A stretch of 64,000 nucleotides of DNA, from NCBI GenBank assembly GCA_018269075.1, contig JAFDVJ010000011.1, positions 37,146 to 101,145 on the forward strand, in the 5' to 3' direction. The translations under genes were made by a program, and so were the position numbers. How positions within the stretch are numbered: the stretch's first letter is position 1; each line of letters begins with the position of its first letter. The notes beneath the pieces are model-generated. The model did no database searches. It worked only from the letters and a program-made list of their open reading frames with translations, and had not been told where the DNA came from. This document shows positions 61,572-64,000 of the stretch, one piece after another. This stretch comes from Acidobacteriota bacterium (GTDB taxonomy: Bacteria; Acidobacteriota; Blastocatellia; Pyrinomonadales; Pyrinomonadaceae).

Positions 61572-62798
61572 ATGAAATACCTGAAAACGATCATCATCGC
61601 CGCCTTCGTGCTGACGCCGTTCATCGTCGAAAGATACGCCGTCAAAACCTATTCCGCCGCCGAAAATTTCGCCGACCACGGAAATTTTTCACCGCGAAAC
61701 CAATCCGAAATCCGAAATCCGAAATCCGAAATCGCCTACCGTTGGAACCTGCCGCCGGGCTTTCCCGTGCCGATCGTTCCGGCCGACAACCCGATGTCGG
61801 ACGCGAAGGTCGAGCTCGGCCGCCATCTTTTTTACGACAAACGGCTTTCGCTCAACGAAAAAACGTCGTGCGGCACGTGCCATCTGCAGGAAAGGGCCTT
61901 TACCGAAGACAAAAAAACGTCGGTCGGCACGTTCGGCGCCGTCCATCCGCGCAACTCGATGACGCTCACGAACGTCGCCTACAACGCCGCCTTCAACTGG
62001 GCGAACCCGGCCGTCGTCCTGCCCGAGCGTCACGCGATGCTGCCGATCTTCGGCGAATCGCCGATCGTCGAGATGGGGATGACCGGCAAGGAAGCGCTGC
62101 TCGTCGAGCGGCTCAAAGCCGAGCCGCGCTATGCCGGGCTTTTCGCCGACGCCTATCCGGACGACGCCGACCCGCTCACGCTCAATCACGTGATGCAGTC
62201 GATCGCCTGCTTCGTGCGGAGCCTGATCTCGGGCAATTCGCCGTACGACCGGTACCGGCAGCAGAAAAAATCCGACGCGATTTCCGAGTCGGCGAAACGC
62301 GGCGAAAAGCTGTTTTTCAGCGAGCGGATGGAATGTTTCGACTGCCACGCCGGCTTCAATCTGTCCGGCACGGTCAATTTCACCGGCAAGGCGCTCGAAA
62401 ACGCGCAGTATGAAAACAACGGGATCTACAACATCGACGGCCGCGGCGCTTTTCCGCCCGACAACACGGGCCTCTTCGAGGTCACCCACAAGCCCGAGGA
62501 TATGGGCCGGTTCAAGGTGCCGACGCTCCGCAACGTCGAGCTGACCGCGCCCTATATGCACGACGGCAGCATCGCGACGCTCGACGAGGTGATCGAGCAT
62601 TACAAGGCCGGCGGCCGGACGATCCGGGAAGGGCCGTTCGCGGGCGTCGGCAGCAAGAGCCCGCTGAAAAGCGATTTCGTTCGCGGTTTTTATCTGACGG
62701 CGCAGGAAAAGCAGGATCTCGTCGAGTTCCTGAAAAGCCTGACCGACCGCGATTTTACGACCGATCCGAAATTTTCGAATCCGTGGGAGACAAAATGA
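61572..62798 (+). CDS. MbnH-like dihaem cytochrome c peroxidase family enzyme
   Basis: A 408-residue periplasmic enzyme. An N-terminal export segment (LKTIIIAAFVLTPFIVE) precedes two haem-binding domains with CGTCH (Cys100-His104) and CFDCH (Cys255-His259). PTLRNVELTAPYMHDGSI is the C-terminal MauG/peroxidase signature. It is the partner class of the MbnP-like protein encoded 101 bases upstream. Residues 45-54 (SEIRNPKSEI) are encoded by an in-frame CCGAAAT heptamer array, the same repeat seen between genes elsewhere; it lengthens the linker before the first haem domain. The stop overlaps the next start (ATGA). Confidence 0.9.
   Translation: MKYLKTIIIAAFVLTPFIVERYAVKTYSAAENFADHGNFSPRNQSEIRNPKSEIAYRWNLPPGFPVPIVPADNPMSDAKVELGRHLFYDKRLSLNEKTSCGTCHLQERAFTEDKKTSVGTFGAVHPRNSMTLTNVAYNAAFNWANPAVVLPERHAMLPIFGESPIVEMGMTGKEALLVERLKAEPRYAGLFADAYPDDADPLTLNHVMQSIACFVRSLISGNSPYDRYRQQKKSDAISESAKRGEKLFFSERMECFDCHAGFNLSGTVNFTGKALENAQYENNGIYNIDGRGAFPPDNTGLFEVTHKPEDMGRFKVPTLRNVELTAPYMHDGSIATLDEVIEHYKAGGRTIREGPFAGVGSKSPLKSDFVRGFYLTAQEKQDLVEFLKSLTDRDFTTDPKFSNPWETK
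61704..61733. repeat. CCGAAAT heptamer array inside the MbnH-like gene
   Basis: Four CCGAAAT units (complement of GATTTCG) lie in frame within the coding sequence and specify the 7-residue period SEIRNPK. Elsewhere in the window the same array is intergenic or abuts a stop or start codon. Confidence 0.92.
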
Positions 62799-63409
62799 AG
62801 ACATATCTGAAAATCATCACGCTCTTAACTTTCGCCGCCGGCTTTTTTTCGCTCGGCTGCCCGACTCAGGAAGCGCTCAAGCCCGTCAGCCCGGCCGACG
62901 TCCAGACCTATAAATCGACCGGCGTCGTCCGTGCCGTCGACCGGGCCGCCGGCAAGATCACCATCGACCACGACGACATTCCCGGCTATATGACGGCGAT
63001 GCAGATGAACGAGGCGGTGCGCGACCCGCAGATGCTCGACGGGTTGAAGGCCAACGACAAGGTCGAGTTCGAGATCGAACGCGCCGGTTCGAAGATCACG
63101 ATCACGAAAATCACCAAGACCGGCGAGGTCGCGACCGTCAACGGCGGCGAGCTCTATAAAACGAGCTGCGCCGAATGCCACGGCGGCTCGGGCGAAGGCG
63201 CGCCGAAGGGCATCTCGCTTCTGAAGGGCCACGCGCTCGAACACACGGAAAAGGAATACGTCGATCAGGTGACGAACGGCGAGGGCAAAAAGATGCCGGC
63301 CTTCAAGGACAAGCTGTCGCCCGAACAGATCGCGGCCGTCGTCAAATTCGTCCGCGGCGAGCTGCAGAAAGACGTGCCGAAGGAAGAGATGAAGGAGCAT
63401 AAACATTGA
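62795..63409 (+). CDS. CusF-like copper-binding domain fused to cytochrome c, lipoprotein
   Basis: A 204-residue protein. The ATG at 62795 overlaps the upstream TGA and has GGGAG before it. A lipoprotein signal ends FSLGC (Cys at about 23), so it is membrane-anchored. Residues about 42-115 form a CusF-like domain (VVRAVDRAAGKITIDHDDIP then YMTAMQM) with the His and Met-x-Met copper ligands but no equivalent of CusF Trp44. Residues 120-195 are a small cytochrome c (CAECHGGSGEGAP, distal Met in KKMPAFKDKLS). It may pass electrons or copper to the MbnP/MbnH pair. Confidence 0.88.
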   Translation: MKTYLKIITLLTFAAGFFSLGCPTQEALKPVSPADVQTYKSTGVVRAVDRAAGKITIDHDDIPGYMTAMQMNEAVRDPQMLDGLKANDKVEFEIERAGSKITITKITKTGEVATVNGGELYKTSCAECHGGSGEGAPKGISLLKGHALEHTEKEYVDQVTNGEGKKMPAFKDKLSPEQIAAVVKFVRGELQKDVPKEEMKEHKH

Positions 63410-63548
63410 GCCTTCGTCGGGCTGACGACGGCTGCAAGCCTGTGCCGAAGCGATCCGGCCTGATACTCTTTTGATAAATGGTTGATTCGATTGTCGACCG
63501 GGCAGAAAAATTTATAAAAAAATCAAGGACCGACAGGGAGCCTAACCG

Positions 63549-64000
63549 ATGAAATTTTTTCCGACTTTATTCCTTTTATTTTTCGTCGTTTCCGGCATTT
63601 TCGCCCAGACCGAAAAAGCCGTTATCGTCCTGAAAGGCCTCGACGCCGTCGATCTGGTTGAGGGCAAAGAAGTCAAGGGAAAAGAAGGAATTTCGGTCAC
63701 TCGCGGCCGTTTCAAATATCTTTTTTCCAATCGGGCCAACAAGCAGAAGTTTGAACGGAATCCCGAACTTTACGAAGTCCAAAAAAACGGCGAATGCACT
63801 TTTATGCCCGGAGTTCCGGGCGATCCCGAGCTTTGGCAGGTTTATCAGGGGAAAATTTATCTTTTCGGAACGCCGATGTGCCGCGAAAGATTTCAGCTTT
63901 CGCCCGAAACGATTCTGCATCCTGAAAAACGGCCAAAAATAAAGGTCAGAAATGTCGCCATCGTACTTTACGAAGGCGTTGAACTGCTCGATTTTGCCGG
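63549..64000 (+). CDS. Exported YHS-like domain protein with DJ-1/PfpI-type domain, truncated by window end
   Basis: The reading frame starts at ATG 63549 (GGGAG about nine bases upstream) and is open to the window end, 150 codons. A signal peptide (TLFLLFFVVSGIFAQ) precedes a YHS-like domain: VLKGLDAVDLVEGKEVKGKE, FKYLFSNRANKQKFERNPEL and CTFMPGVPG. YHS domains are small metal-associated modules. The last visible residues (VRNVAIVLYEGVELLDFA) are the typical start of a DJ-1/PfpI domain, so this seems to be a two-domain fusion. It follows the copper-type genes on the same strand after 139 bases. Confidence 0.75.
   Translation, partial: MKFFPTLFLLFFVVSGIFAQTEKAVIVLKGLDAVDLVEGKEVKGKEGISVTRGRFKYLFSNRANKQKFERNPELYEVQKNGECTFMPGVPGDPELWQVYQGKIYLFGTPMCRERFQLSPETILHPEKRPKIKVRNVAIVLYEGVELLDFA

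Overview
The window looks like a chromosomal segment of a GC-rich, Gram-negative soil-type bacterium. The best guess is Acidobacteriota, class Blastocatellia. The reasons are two very large TonB-dependent receptors of the Oar type with an N-terminal carboxypeptidase-regulatory domain, many Sec-exported glycosidases, strong G/C bias at codon third positions, frequent absence of a clear Shine-Dalgarno sequence, and abundant short tandem repeats between genes. This placement is inferred from gene content, not from a marker-gene phylogeny. No rRNA, tRNA, CRISPR array or transposase gene was recognised.

Layout. (1) 1-1.6 kb: the 3' end of lepA, then a small AT-rich islet (unknown membrane protein plus a DUF433/DUF5615 toxin-antitoxin pair) that ends in a second copy of the lepA 3' end. 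(2) 1.9-6.4 kb: a TPR protein, an acyltransferase, a secreted esterase and a CDF cation transporter. (3) 6.5-29.7 kb: a large glucuronoxylan utilisation locus. On the minus strand it carries a TonB receptor, a GH35-like enzyme, a CE4 deacetylase, GH67 alpha-glucuronidase, UxaC, an SDR dehydrogenase and a GH3 enzyme. On the plus strand it carries a ROK regulator, a GH3 enzyme, a GPH sugar symporter, GH10 xylanase, XylA and UxuA. (4) 30-47 kb: mixed housekeeping and unknown genes (DUF2277, a large secreted unknown, 5'-nucleotidase, DigH-like protein, KynA, cold-shock protein, SelA, an alpha/beta-hydrolase/MDR/TetR/AraC/AhpD stretch, a macro-domain protein and two secreted paralogues). (5) 47-55.4 kb: SerC, a FadR-like TetR with an acyl-CoA synthetase, and exopolysaccharide genes (Wza-like export protein, CapD-like dehydratase, GalE). 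(6) 55.4-64 kb: a probable copper/metal acquisition module (TonB receptor, PepSY membrane protein, MbnP-like protein, MbnH-like dihaem enzyme, CusF-like/cytochrome c lipoprotein, YHS plus DJ-1-like protein cut by the window end).

How it works together. In the xylan locus, secreted GH10, CE4 and GH67 would debranch and cut glucuronoxylan, the TonB receptor would import oligomers, GH3 and GH35-like enzymes would finish depolymerisation, and the symporter would move products inward. XylA would then isomerise xylose, while UxaC, the SDR and UxuA would take glucuronate to 2-keto-3-deoxygluconate. The ROK protein, divergent from the receptor, is the likely xylo-oligosaccharide sensor.

The most unusual feature is a set of intergenic short tandem arrays with 7-bp units (GATTTCG, GAGAGTG, GAYCAAA, GACTCAN) or 9-bp units (GTTTRGGAA). 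They are often arranged as facing inverted arms, several begin inside the stop codon of the preceding gene, and one sits in frame within the MbnH-like gene.
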